Shown piece after piece: positions 1 to 9,604 of a DNA stretch of 31,398 nucleotides. The notes under the pieces were generated by a model. It saw only the letters and a list, made by a program, of their open reading frames with translations, searched no databases and was not told the DNA's origin. Source of the stretch: Lingula anatina (lineage: Eukaryota > Brachiopoda > Lingulata > Lingulida > Lingulidae). The translations under genes and the position numbers were made by a program. The DNA lies in assembly GCF_001039355.2 (NCBI RefSeq), contig NW_019775967.1:44484-75881 (forward strand). The letters are read 5' to 3'. Position 1 is the first letter of the stretch. The number at the start of each line of letters is the position of its first letter.

Positions 1-17
1 GTGTGTGTGTGTGCGCA

Positions 18-79
<62 letters not shown>
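1..79. repeat. GT/GA compound microsatellite
   Basis: A short (GT)n run passes through GCGCACAC into an uninterrupted (GA)n run from about 21 to 79. It sits in the intron (or 3' flank of exon 14) of the minus-strand ankyrin/GH20 gene. Confidence 0.97.
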
Positions 80-81
<2 letters not shown>

Positions 82-648
82 ATCAATTTTGCTATTAAGA
101 CCTGTTTTTTATATATATATTCAATAATTCAATTTGAGAAATTCCTGGAATTTTTTTTACCTGTTCCATGCTGAAGTTCCTGGGCAAACGTAAAATGGCA
201 CACTACAATAAAAATTAATTTTTTAAATTACAGGAGAACTAGAACTACACTGCACAGTGATGATAAAAATGTATAGATATTAAATCAAAACTTTGAAGAT
301 GCAATTACTTCTCAGCAAGACAAATAGTAACATAAGTTTTTCAAAGACGAAAAAAATATAATTTTTAAAAACTAACCCAGAATCTGCATATGGTTTACAG
401 AAATGTCTAAAGCTGTAGGATGCCTGAAAATCATAAAAAATGCTTCTTTATTATTAACTTCTAATTGTGAATAGAATAATTTCTGTTTTTCTTTTTTTTT
501 TTTTAATAAACAAATGTTTTGTCTGTTTTATTCCTTGGAAATATTTGCAATATTCAGCATAATATTTCAAACCCATATCATTTAAGACAAGACCAATGTA
601 TATTCCAATTGGAAAAAAAACCCTAGGAGCACTTTAACTCCCTCTTAC
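80..648 (-). other. Intron after exon 14 of ankyrin/GH20 gene, no other feature
   Basis: AT-rich non-coding sequence lies between the exon 14 donor (GTAAGA, read on the minus strand just below 649) and the left edge. I see no exon here, so the remaining exons of the GH20 barrel must lie outside the window. Confidence 0.6.
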
Positions 649-3600
649 CTGGAATCCATATTCCATGAGCACAATATTCCCAGGTAATCTCTGTAGAGAT
701 ACAGGTGCCTCATGGAAGCCGTAGGCACACATCTGGATCATGTAGTCTGTAGGGATGGGGAGGAGGAGGGACGTGTCCACAGAGTCAATCAGCTCCTCCT
801 CTGATGCTGTGTCTGGGAAGAAACTTGTAAGGCGAGGACCCAGGTGAACCACTCTGTAATTATTAGATTAGACAGGTTTAGATATCACCATCACCTTCAT
901 CATTTGTGTATTTCTGACTAGTAATCTTATTGTTTAAAAGGGTGTTTCCATACATCTGTGCATTCTCAGTGCTAAACCATAATATATTCCTTATAAGTAT
1001 CCTGATCTATATAGTAAGACCAAGTTTTTAATAAATTATTGAAATGGAAGCTGGCACAAATCTACTATTTCCCTCAACAACAATAATTTGAAACTGAAAA
1101 CATGTTAAGCATTTACAGAAAAATAATTCATTTTTCATTATTTCAAAAAATGCAATTTTACCAAAATCTTACTTTGCTGAAGAGAAGCATGCCAAGAAAT
1201 CTTGAAATGTTGCATGGAGTTGCTTCAGATCTTCATAGGAGACTTTAGGTACCACATCTAGCACAGGCAGTAGTGATATACAGTGCTTTCTACAGAACAT
1301 GTCCAGGCTAAGAAGCTCACTGTAGATAAAATATGAGGTAAAATTGTAATGATAAGTTTAAAACTAAGCACGGCAAACAAATATACAAAAATAACACCAG
1401 TTCATTTTCTTTAATCATACCTTTTCATCAAGATTAAATCATTTAGTAGTCCTTTGCTAATGTTTAGCACAATTTACAGATACATACACAGGGAAAAATG
1501 TCTTTGCCTTTATTACATAACTACTTCTCATTTGCATATGAAAAAGAAAATGCTTCGTTTTTTTCGATATACGTACAACTAAAAAGAGTAATTTTGCTTT
1601 CTCTCTGATCAAGTTTAATTTTAAAATGATGGTACCCACCTTCTTTGGTAACAGAACTGCCAGTGGGGTTCTTCTGGCACAGAGAATCTGGCGTACAGGT
1701 GGACCTTGACCAAGGAAAAAATACATTGAGATTTCTATTATTATACATAACTGATGGTCATTAGGTTTTTAAGTTAGTATTTCGGTTTATTGATCATTTC
1801 ATTTTTCAATGTGTAGAAGTAGAGATGTAGAAGTGTAGTAGTTTATGTATAACAAGGCAGCAAAGCTGTCAAATCTACAGACAAAAAGCAGGAAATAACA
1901 AAATAGGCTACTGTCAATTCTGATGCAAAAGTACATTATGTTAAACTGCAAATTCAACATCAAATTTTAATTATGCTCAACAGGTAATACCAATGTAAGT
2001 AAAATGTGAAACAAGCATAAGGCTTCAGGCCCATGGGAGTTCAAGTTCACACTTAGAAAATGTAAAACTTTCAGAAAAAGAAGTCAATTAGACTGCTTTT
2101 CCAACTCAGGCTGCATTTTAGTCCTGTATTTCTTTTTTGAAAGTTTGGCAATCATAAGTAACATGGTTTACCTATAATGGTCATCATGGCAGCAGCACCC
2201 AAAATTGTGTTTTCTTCTATTCTGATGCAATATTACATAATGGTTAACTGCATAATGACAATCAATTTTTAATAACAAAATATATGTATCATGGATTTTC
2301 AGAAAATGTGACTAGCCTGGGTCTTCAAGCCTGTGGAACTTCAAAGTCACACCTTGAAAATGCCAATATGTGAAAAATTAAATTTTCACAAAAAAAACTG
2401 TTTAACTGGCAGATTGCATTGCCTACTAAAGCTGTATTTTAGTCCCATGTTTCTTTCCTGTAAGTTTGAGAACAGTAAGTGACATGGTTTTTCTTAAAGG
2501 TAATCATGAGAGCAGTGCCCAAAATAGGTTTTTTCAAATTTTGATGCAATATTACATAATGTTTAACAGCATAATGACCATCAATTTTTAATAATAAAAT
2601 ATTAGTATCATGGATATTCAGAAAATGTGACTAGCAAAGGTCTTCAGGCCCATGGAACTTCAAAGTCACAACTTGAAAATGCCAAAATGTAAACAAGACA
2701 GCACTGTTCTGAAATGTTTTTTTCCCCATTTATAACAATTTTTAACATAAAACAAAATTAACAGTTTACTGCCATTTTTATATGATCAACTAAGAAAATT
2801 GATGAGATGGGAAAAATATCAATAGAGCAGTGTTAAATGTCCAATTTCTTCCATTCTGAGATTCTGAACATAGTGAATGATTGAATCTGACAAACTGCAA
2901 TGATATGAGTTTATTTCCATTTTTGAAACTTTATTACACAATACACGATAACAAGTTTACCATCATTTTTACAAAATCAACTAACAATGTTGTAAAGATG
3001 CAGGAAATGTCAAACAAACACTTTTACGTATCTTATTAGTTTAATAATGAGACTGTTAACATGCCTAAGAATTGAATCTGAGGAAATGTGAAAAATATGC
3101 TGAAAAGTGAAAAAACAGCATAACTTCTACAATAATGGCCCGATCATGCTGATTTTCGAACTTGACCTGCGTTTTATGAATATTCATCAGCTCTGTAAAT
3201 ATAAAGCCAAAAAGTAAAACTGCCCTCCACTTATCGTGTTTACAAGGAAAGTGCACGGCGCCGGCATCGGCATCGGCATCGGCATCGCCATCGGCGACGA
3301 CAGACGCAGGTGATGGCAATATGTACAGACACATCTGTGTCTGTACATAAAAAGAAGTACAAAAGAGAAAATAAAGGTGTTAAAGAAGATTTGATGAAAT
3401 AAAGTCAATATGAACAGTTAATAGACTCTATGGAGAGTATAAGGCCCAATTCAGAATAGGGTACTAACTAGTCCAAGGGTCAAATATTGCCAACCCACTT
3501 GATAACTTCTCCACAGGATATCTATTCAGTGTCTATTAACTGATTAGACAACAAGCTTTGTAGAGGTTTGCCATACTTGACCCTCAGACTAGTTAGTCCC

Positions 3601-3877
3601 CTATTCTAAATGAGGCCTATGAGCCAGTAATCTGACGGAGACCTGTGTAAACTTAAAAAATTTACAAGGCTGTTATACATGCAACCCAAAAGTAATTATA
3701 TGAAACATAATATATATACATTTATGTACAGAAAATATGGTTAAAAGCCCTTACCTGGTTGATCTTCAGTTGTGCCAGTGTCTCCACAGTGGTTTTCAAG
3801 TTCTCCAGGGTGGGTTTCCTGCCTTGAGACAGGTCTAGGAGGATTCCTCTGTCCTTAAAACATGGCCAGTCTTGGAT
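649..3877 (-). CDS. Exons 11-14: GH20 barrel, first half, catalytic Asp-Glu missing
   Basis: Exons 3877-3755, 1704-1640, 1319-1173 and 853-649 encode residues 444-623. RGILLDLSQGRKPTLENLK (453-471) and LAQLKINQVHLYARFSVPE match the first two barrel strands of GH20 (R-G-x-x-x-D-x-x-R and the x-K-x-N-x-x-x-x-x strand). SLDMFCRKHCISLLPVLDV (about 510-528) matches the strand with a downstream Pro. In FSSAKVVHLGPRLTSFF the family expects H-x-G-G-D-E, but the sequence has H558-L-G-P-R562-L563. The proton donor Glu and the acetamido-orienting Asp are therefore absent, by eye alignment. Exon 14 ends in phase 0, so coding continues beyond the window. Confidence 0.8.
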
Positions 3878-6800
3878 CTGAATGACATACAATATACATG
3901 TATGTGATTTGAATGTGAATTATCACAATTAAAACTTATTGTAATTTTCTGTATTTTTGTTTTATTTTCATTATAATTTGTTCTTAGCTCCCAAAATCTA
4001 ATTTTAATTGTTATTACTTGTCTCAAACCAAAATCCATCATAAAAACATATACCTGGTAATTTGCAGTGTTACTTACAGTAATAGCTGGTATTCCCTCAG
4101 ATTTGCATAACTGTAGTAATTGTATTATGGTGCAAGTGGCATAAAACATCCCTGCTCTGTCACTGGACACTATTCTGATCTGAAACAGAAAACAAAGCAG
4201 GTTTACAAGTGATATCATAGTTACAATGAGATGTAATGGGACTGACATTATGAACAGTGCAGAAAAAAAAACAAAACCATGACAGATATTGTGCAGTGAA
4301 AGTTAAGTGATGCATAAAATTTCATTCCTGACATAAAAAACAACTGGATATTTTGTGATGTGATGAATTCAGAAATACATGAGGAATGTTCACTGAAATG
4401 GATCTTTCAAACTAAGACAAAGTAAACATACTTTCTATGACTTTATTTTATTACATTATATATTTTGGACAAAAGAAAACATTTCCCTGAGATATGATTA
4501 TCAAATAACTCTACAACAATTATCAATACTGGACAATGGTAAATTCATTACCTGTTTACTGGTGATAGAAATCCTATAACTTTCATCTCTCTGGAACAGT
4601 CTCCTGTTCACCTGACACTGGACACACTGTAGGTCCTGTATGTTCTTCAGGCTACCAGCTGGTATAGGCTCTAGGTGCAGCTTGATCCCCATGGCTTGGA
4701 GCACCTGCTGTCTGCCCTGCCATACCTCCAACATGTCTGATACTAGAGCTACAATATACTGTGATATGTTAGGGAGAGGCAGCAGGTACCCGGTATTTGC
4801 ACTGTATCTTCACCAAATCTTTTTTTTTTAAGAACCTGCTGTCTGCCCTGCCACACTTCCAACATGTCAGATACTAAAGCTACAATATACTGTGATATGT
4901 TAGGGAAAGGCAGCGAGTATTTGCACTGGTAACTTGAAATTATTATCTTCAGTTAAGCAGACTATAGAAGAATAAATGCTGAGTACATCTCCAATATGCA
5001 GGGCATTATCCCCAAAAAAAATCAATAAATAAAATAACAATTACAAGTGGGAATGAGAGCACTTGGTTTGTTATTCACCAGTATAATCAAAATATTTAAC
5101 AAATCTTTTTTTTATTGCATAATGCTACATAATCATCATAAATATTTCAAATACTTAGCTTTATATTAGCATGCTTGAACTGACCAACCATCCTTTGTAC
5201 CTGAGAAGAAAATAAGACAGAGAAGAAAACTAACCAATGTAAAAATAACCCACCTGTCCCAGATTGTGCTGTTAAGAACACATGGAGTGTTTCTGGCACA
5301 CTGAAGGGATCTCCATCTGTGTGGAGAAGTTTCTGTGGGCGTGGCCACAGGTAGTGAAGTCTGCTGTCAGTGTCTAGAGGCTGGGGAGGGCTGGACAACT
5401 TGGTGGCTATCGTCTTACCCTGAAATCACAGAATGACTTTGTGAACAATAGGAAAAATAAGGCAGCAAAGCTGTCAAATGTACACACACAAACCCTGAAA
5501 TCACCCCCTATGTAGGCAATAGATAAAAACATGACAGGAAAGCTGTCAAATGTACACACACAAACCCTGAAATCACTCACTGACTATGTATGGAATAGGA
5601 AAAACAAGGCAGAAAAGCTGTCAAATGTACACACAAACCCTGAAATCACTCACTGACTATGTGAGCAATAAACAAAAACAAAGCAGCAAAGCTGTCAAAT
5701 GTACAGATGCAAACCCTGAAATCACACACTGACTATGTAGGGAATAGGAGAAACAAGGCAGCAAAGCTATTAAATGTACAGACGCAAAGCAGAATGTTAT
5801 GATTTACGCTAAAATCACAGAATGACTATGTGAGCAATGGGATATAACAAGACACAAAGCACAAAATCATAATGATTTACTTTTGAAATGTCAGACTATG
5901 GAAAAAATAAATGCACATTCTGGTCAAGCTCCAAGACTACATTTCTGTTCAGATAACTGGCAAAGATCGACTTCTATTTCTTTCTGGTGGAAATATGAGT
6001 GCTTTTTCAGCATAGGTAATAAAATTTCCTTTAAATATGCACACCTGCATTCTGAGAAAGTGTGAGAAATTATATCTTAACTCAGACTCACAATTCACAG
6101 AATGCTGTCATTACAATAGGAACAACTTTTTAGAAATAATTAAAATTTACAGAAAAGGCAATCATGGCCTTTGTTCATGTACTTTTTAATAATCATGTTG
6201 ATATTATAATATATCTGTGTATATAAATACTGTGTTAGCTCACCTGCTGTGGATGATCCAGTCCCCCTTGTTTGACCAGCCCAGGGGTTAAAGGTCCATT
6301 TAGTACTGGTCCTTTACTGAGTGGACTCTGTGGTTCTTTACTAGCCAGACTGGACTCACTGTCTCTCCTTGTATGACCTACAAACAACAAACATTGACAT
6401 ATTTAGTACTGGTCCTTTACTGAGTGGACTCTGTGGTTCTTTACTAGCCAGACTGGACTCACTGTCTCTCCTTGTATGACCTACAAACAACAAACATTGA
6501 CATATTTAATTCTTTGTCAATATTTCAGAAGTACATGTAACATTTCAAAAACTATAACTTAACAGAAACACCACACTGATCTGATAAAAATGATTTATTA
6601 TTTCTACCTTAAATATCATATTTCTGAAAATCCTACACCTTCATTAAACTGTTTATAATCAAAATTGAAATAGTTATTGATTGTTTCATGGTTAACAATT
6701 TTATTTTAAAAGTAAAGTCATCATTATTTCATGTACAGGGTATAAATGACATCTTCAATTTACCAGCACTTCATTTCTAATCATTATTTTCTTTTATATA

Positions 6801-9604
6801 CTTTTAGAAACAACACTTTATAAAAGAAACATATAAAAACACATTTAATTTAACATTCATTACCATTTTCTTCTGGTACAGTCACTAGTTGTGGTTTTTG
6901 TTCAGTTTCATTTTCACCAGAGAGCAGCACCATCTCCACGTCTGTCTTCCCCTCCGCCATATCTGATATGAATTTGTCCTTGTACTTTCTGAAAATATAA
7001 AAAATAGCAAATTTAGATAATAAAAATAATTATTATGATTATTATTGTTTACTACATAGTATTTTTACTGGCCTAAATTTAATTTTTATTATTATCAAAT
7101 TCAGATAAAAACATTTCTATTGAAATGCAAGCATCTTCTTTACAACGTACATACATATATATAGATCAACATAAAATCACCAAAAGCTTTTTTTCATATT
7201 ATACATGTACCCCTTAAAGAATTCTGTTTACCCTTTAATAGGTTTCATCTCTGTGCTTGCACCATGCTGAAGAAGTAAAGACACAATGCGTGGGTTTCCC
7301 CTCAGCACTGCGTCATGGAGAGGTGTCATACCATCTGCATTGGTCATATTGACTGAGGATGCTTGGCCTAAATACATGATAAATACATAGCATATTATGA
7401 TAAATATGTAAATCTTAATTCCAGTTCTAGAGTCTATATACACACTATATTTTTATCACTGTATCTTTGGTGTTGGAGACCTGTTTCTTCTCACTAGGCA
7501 CTACCAGTATTTTTCATAGTCCCTGGCAGACTGTGCACTGTTTGATTAATCTAATATTATATAAACATTTAAGCATATAACTGTAAGTTCACGTTGATAT
7601 TACCATTGTAATATTTTATAAGACAGTATTTTTAATTTTCGAGGTCAATCTTAAAATTCAGGAGCAATGTATTTGTCAAATTTCAGGGCATCACTTAAAA
7701 TGGAGTATTACCCAAAAGTAACTGCACCATGTCTTCATTTCCATAGCTAGCTGCCCAGTGGAGGGGAGAGGATTTGGTTTCTTCACTATCAACAGTGTTC
7801 ATATTGAATCCCATGTTAAGGAACTTTTGGACTTTATCACAGCTGAAAGAAAATTGCACTGAACTCATTTTAAAAGTTTCTTATAAATTTCACAAATGGC
7901 AGTCAATCTGCAAATCATAAATAAAACTTGCATGACAGTAATGTGTGTGTGTGTATGCATGCTTGTATCAATGTATGTGTATGTGTGTCAACACACACAA
8001 ACTCAAACTTGTGTGCATTTTTATGTGTATGTGCAAATAACCAGCATATAACCTAATGCTGTAAATTTTCTTATGCACACAAGATTTATGATTTAGATGA
8101 TATGCACTATAAAAGCTGGTAATTACAACTTAGTATACACCTTACTAAAATGTAATATTTCTCACGTACTTGGATTGTGCTATACTTTGGAAGAGTTCAG
8201 ATGTGTACACAGTCAAGATCTGAAGGTTGTCCTTGGCCAGATCAAGTGGAGTTTGGTCACTGCTATTGCGGATAGAAGGGTCTGCTCCAGATGATAATAA
8301 AGTCCTCACTATATCTGGATCACCCAGCTGTAAAAAGAAAAAATGTGTATCATGTACAATTTATTTATTATGTAAAAGTTTGTTACATTCAAGTGAAACT
8401 ATCACTTGCTTTCAATGCTACTTATAATACCTTTATTAATACTCAGTACATGTATCACATTTAATTTTCATATATGCTTTCATTAAATTTCAAAATAAAA
8501 TAAAAACATTTATGAAATAGAAGACCTCCGCTCAATAGCTCAGTGGTAGAGCACATGATCTCCAGTCATGTCAGGCATTTCCCCTAAAAGGCTACAATTA
8601 TGGCAGTGGTGAAAGGAGCAGTGGACTCCATGTTTTGGCATTTGGTGTGTGTGTGTGTGTGTGTGGTGGGGGGGGGGGGGGGGGATTTAGTGACTGGCCG
8701 GGGCTGGGGTAGCCCCAGGGTAGATAGCCCAGTGGTTGAGCACTACAATGGTAAATGATTGTCCTGGGTTCAACATGGCCAAGTAAGACATTTCCCAAAA
8801 ATGCTACAATATAATGTTACCTTAGTAGCCATGTGGAGCACTGTCCCTTCTTCACAAGAAATGGAGTTCAACAGTCTGTCACAAGTAAGTTCATCTGGAG
8901 TCTCACCTGTCAATCAAAAGCTCTAATTGTAAATTGTATTGACATACTGAGTACATGTACACTGTAGGCGGCTGAAGGGCCAGCAGTTATAAATTAAATA
9001 CAACTACTCTTTGGAAAAGAGAACATTCAGATAAAAGCATCATACTAGTTGGGTGGTCCAAATCTGTCATGTCTCTCACAAAGTGCAATCAGGTTAACTA
9101 AATGACACACCCCCTTGAGCAGCTGAGAGGCGATTAGCCAAGTGCACGCGAATTACATTGCACCTCTAGCTGGTTGAGGAGGTGTGTCTGACATTTGAGG
9201 TCATTTCACTGATTGCACTTGGAAGTTATCTACCACAGATCTGGGCCGATCCAACTGGTACGGTGTGTCTATATGAATGGGGTCGTACTGTGTATAAACT
9301 GGTCAGTCAAATAAAAGACATCACGTACGGACTAATGCCGTAAATTATTAAGAAGGTAAGAACAAACGCACGGATTATTTGACATGGGCGGTTTTCTGTA
9401 TGATTACAATATCAATATAAACAGATATTTTTTTCTGCTGTCATTATTTATCTATGAACTTACAGAAGATCTTTGGAGGAAATATTCAAACGACAAACCT
9501 GAATCACACGCCGACAGTACTGTTCGTACAATGTCAGTGCGTTGTGCTATTATAGCATCTTTTAAAGAGTTCTCAGCTTCGGCTATCAATGCCCCTTCCA
9601 ACAT
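649..9604 (-). CDS. Ankyrin-repeat protein fused to a degenerate GH20 beta-hexosaminidase-like domain (14 exons, 3' partial)
   Basis: Exons in transcript order: 9604-9499, 8906-8821, 8327-8170, 7842-7712, 7367-7232, 6988-6864, 6377-6244, 5419-5254, 4736-4552, 4179-4078, 3877-3755, 1704-1640, 1319-1173, 853-649. All are bounded by AG/GT and all phases join, giving 623 codons with no stop. The ATG at 9604 is the first after an in-frame upstream TGA. Residues 56-200 hold ankyrin repeats (GTVLHMA, SPLHWAA, TPLHDAV). Residues 206-310 are a polar Ser/Pro/Glu linker. A GH20 N-terminal domain starts at LWPRPQ (316) and includes DRAGMFYA (416-423). The GH20 barrel starts with RGILLDLSQGR (453-463). 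There is no signal peptide, so it is probably cytosolic or nuclear. The GH20 catalytic Asp-Glu pair appears replaced (H558-L-G-P-R-L563). Ankyrin and GH20 family features are established; the pseudoenzyme role is inferred. The 3' end lies off-window. Confidence 0.88.
1900..2700. repeat. Degenerate tandem repeat, about 310 bp x 2.6 copies
   Basis: Landmarks recur in the same order three times: TGATGCAA followed by ACATTATG/ACATAATG at about 1921, 2223 and 2542 (spacings 302 and 319), then ATAATGACAATCAATTTTTA, GGTCTTCA, and CCATGG or GTGGAACTTCAA. Copies are clearly diverged by substitutions and small indels. The repeat lies within the intron between exons 11 and 12. Confidence 0.85.
2741..3110. 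repeat. Degenerate tandem repeat, about 190 bp x 2 copies
   Basis: The block with AACAGTTTACTGCCATTTTT, GATCAACTAA and GGGAAAAATATCAA near 2758-2822 recurs near 2950-3012 as AACAAGTTTACCATCATTTTT, AATCAACTAA and GGAAATGTCAA. Both are followed by TTGAATCTGA. Divergence is high, indicating an old duplication. Confidence 0.7.
3259..3296. repeat. GGCATC hexanucleotide microsatellite
   Basis: About six GGCATC/CCATCG units lie in the intron. Read on the minus strand they give an artefactual Asp-Ala run, but no splice context supports coding. Confidence 0.9.
3440..3619. mobile_element. Palindromic MITE-like element in intron
   Basis: The left arm (TAAGGCCCAATTCAGAATAG onward, through ACTAACTAGTCC and GGGTCAAATATTG) is matched by the reverse complement of the right arm (TAGGCCTCATTTAGAATAGG, ACTAACTAGTCT, GGGTCAAGTATGG). 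The arms are about 60 bp and imperfect. A TA dinucleotide sits at both outer ends, compatible with a TA target site of a Tc1/mariner-type element. No transposase is present, so it is non-autonomous. Confidence 0.75.
4078..5419 (-). CDS. Exons 8-10: GH20 N-terminal (GH20b-like) domain
   Basis: Exons 5419-5254, 4736-4552 and 4179-4078 encode residues 293-443. The domain opens with HYLWPRPQKLL, as in beta-N-acetylhexosaminidases ('xPxPq' start), and ends with RIVSSDRAGMFYATCTIIQL, matching the family's S-D-R-G/A-G-x-F-Y-A-x-x-T-L-x-Q-L-L signature. In active enzymes this alpha/beta domain packs against the catalytic barrel and has no catalytic residues. Exon 9's 5' end is duplicated upstream in the transcript (4834-4938). 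Confidence 0.85.
4701..4938 (-). repeat. Tandem duplication of exon 9 acceptor region (131-bp period)
   Basis: The segment spanning the first ~34 bp of exon 9 and its upstream intron (4703-4806) recurs at 4834-4938. Shared landmarks are ACCTGCTGTCTGCCCTGCC, AACATGTC, GCTACAATATACTGTGATAT and GTTAGG. On the minus strand the functional acceptor reads TATCAG|ACATG, while the duplicate reads TATCTGACATG. The AG is lost, which should prevent use of the decoy. Confidence 0.88.
5417..5860. repeat. About 75-bp minisatellite carrying exon 8 acceptor-like units
   Basis: ACCCTGAAATCAC recurs at about 5417 (the true exon 8 acceptor), 5492, 5564, 5637 and 5713, with a decayed unit near 5806. Units share GGCAGCAAAGCTGTCAAATG and TGACTATGT. 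Read on the minus strand, each unit carries GTGATTTCAG|GG, resembling the real acceptor. A related single unit (GCAGCAAAGCTGTCAAAT) is also at about 1857-1876 in another intron. Confidence 0.88.
6244..6988 (-). CDS. Exons 6-7: charged Ser/Pro linker
   Basis: Exons 6988-6864 and 6377-6244 encode residues 206-292. The sequence is rich in Glu, Lys, Ser, Pro and Gly (for example RRDSESSLASKEPQSPLSKG), with no recognisable domain, and is probably a disordered spacer between the ankyrin and GH20 parts. Exon 7's 5' half and acceptor are tandemly duplicated just upstream in the transcript (6401-6503). Confidence 0.8.
6298..6503 (-). repeat. Recent 103-bp tandem duplication of exon 7's 5' half and acceptor
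   Basis: Bases 6298-6400 and 6401-6503 are essentially identical. Each contains the acceptor TTTGTAG|GTCATACAAGG and about 80 bp of exon 7, but only the lower-coordinate copy is followed by the rest of the exon and its donor. Use of the upstream acceptor (exon start 6480) would add 103 nt and reach an in-frame TGA soon after the second copy begins. Confidence 0.95.
7232..8906 (-). CDS. Exons 2-5: ankyrin-repeat block
   Basis: Exons 8906-8821, 8327-8170, 7842-7712 and 7367-7232 encode residues 36-205. Visible ankyrin cores are GTVLHMATKLGDPDIVRTLL (about 56-75) followed by SGADPSIRNSSDQTPLDLA, then SSPLHWAASYGNEDMVQLLL (about 141-160), then DGMTPLHDAVLRGNPRIVSL (about 172-191) with LLQHGAST. 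They show the family's TPLH start, the two-helix G-N/D-x-x-I/V-V-x-x-L-L body and the G-A-D/S turn. The segment between the second and third repeats (about 95-135) is more divergent. Ankyrin repeats bind protein partners and here probably tether the C-terminal GH20-like module. Confidence 0.92.
7940..8020. repeat. GT-rich microsatellite in intron 3
   Basis: Interrupted (TG)n tracts lie in the intron between exons 3 and 4 of the ankyrin/GH20 gene. No other feature is visible in the intron. Confidence 0.7.
8525..8820 (+). mobile_element. Two degenerate tRNA-derived SINE units
   Basis: Unit 1 has a polymerase III A-box-like TAGCTCAGTGGTAGAGCA (8536-8553) followed by a five-pair anticodon-type arm (CATGA/TCATG). 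Unit 2 has TAGCCCAGTGGTTGAGCA (about 8725-8742) and a B-box-like GGGTTCAAC (about 8766). Both end with the same non-tRNA tail, GCATTTCCC then AAAA and GCTACAAT (about 8575-8600 and 8789-8812). A (GT)n/poly-G tract (about 8646-8684) separates them. The second unit runs up to the splice donor of exon 2 (8820). Confidence 0.65.
9043..9260. mobile_element. Palindromic MITE-like element in intron 1
   Basis: The left arm (TACTAGTTGGGTGGTCCAAA, AGTGCAATCAG, GACACACC, CAGCTGAGAGG) is matched by the reverse complement of the right arm (TACCAGTTGGATCGGCCCAG, AAGTGCAATCAG, GACACACC, CAGCTAGAGG). The arms are about 95 bp and TA is at both outer ends. There is no coding capacity. Confidence 0.75.
9499..9604 (-). 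CDS. Exon 1 of ankyrin/GH20 gene (start codon exon)
   Basis: It encodes residues 1-35, beginning MLEGALIAEAENSLKDAI, an amphipathic helical start typical of a cap before ankyrin repeats. The ATG is at 9604. The donor is CAG|GTTTGT, weaker than its neighbours. It ends in phase 1, which exon 2 completes as Gly36. It lies head-to-head with GLRX5, 361 bp away. A near-identical copy without the rest of the gene is at 15002-15107. Confidence 0.8.

Larger units (their letters stand above)
1705..3754 (-). other. Intron 11 (2.05 kb) of ankyrin/GH20 gene
   Basis: This is the gene's largest visible intron. It contains an approximately 310-bp degenerate tandem repeat, an approximately 190-bp degenerate tandem repeat, a GGCATC hexanucleotide run and a palindromic MITE-like element, each listed separately. 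I see no coding exon inside. Confidence 0.75.

Noticed and set aside
3065-3408. Minus-strand frames with Asp-Ala / Met-Pro repeats
   Set aside because: They are translations of the GGCATC microsatellite inside an intron.
5417-5860. CRISPR-like array
   Set aside because: Repeats and spacers are not distinct, whole ~75-bp units are homologous, and the host is an animal genome. It is a minisatellite.
8530-8610. A functional tRNA gene
   Set aside because: The A box and an anticodon-like arm are present, but no acceptor stem pairs, the B box is missing in unit 1 and a shared non-tRNA tail marks it as a SINE.
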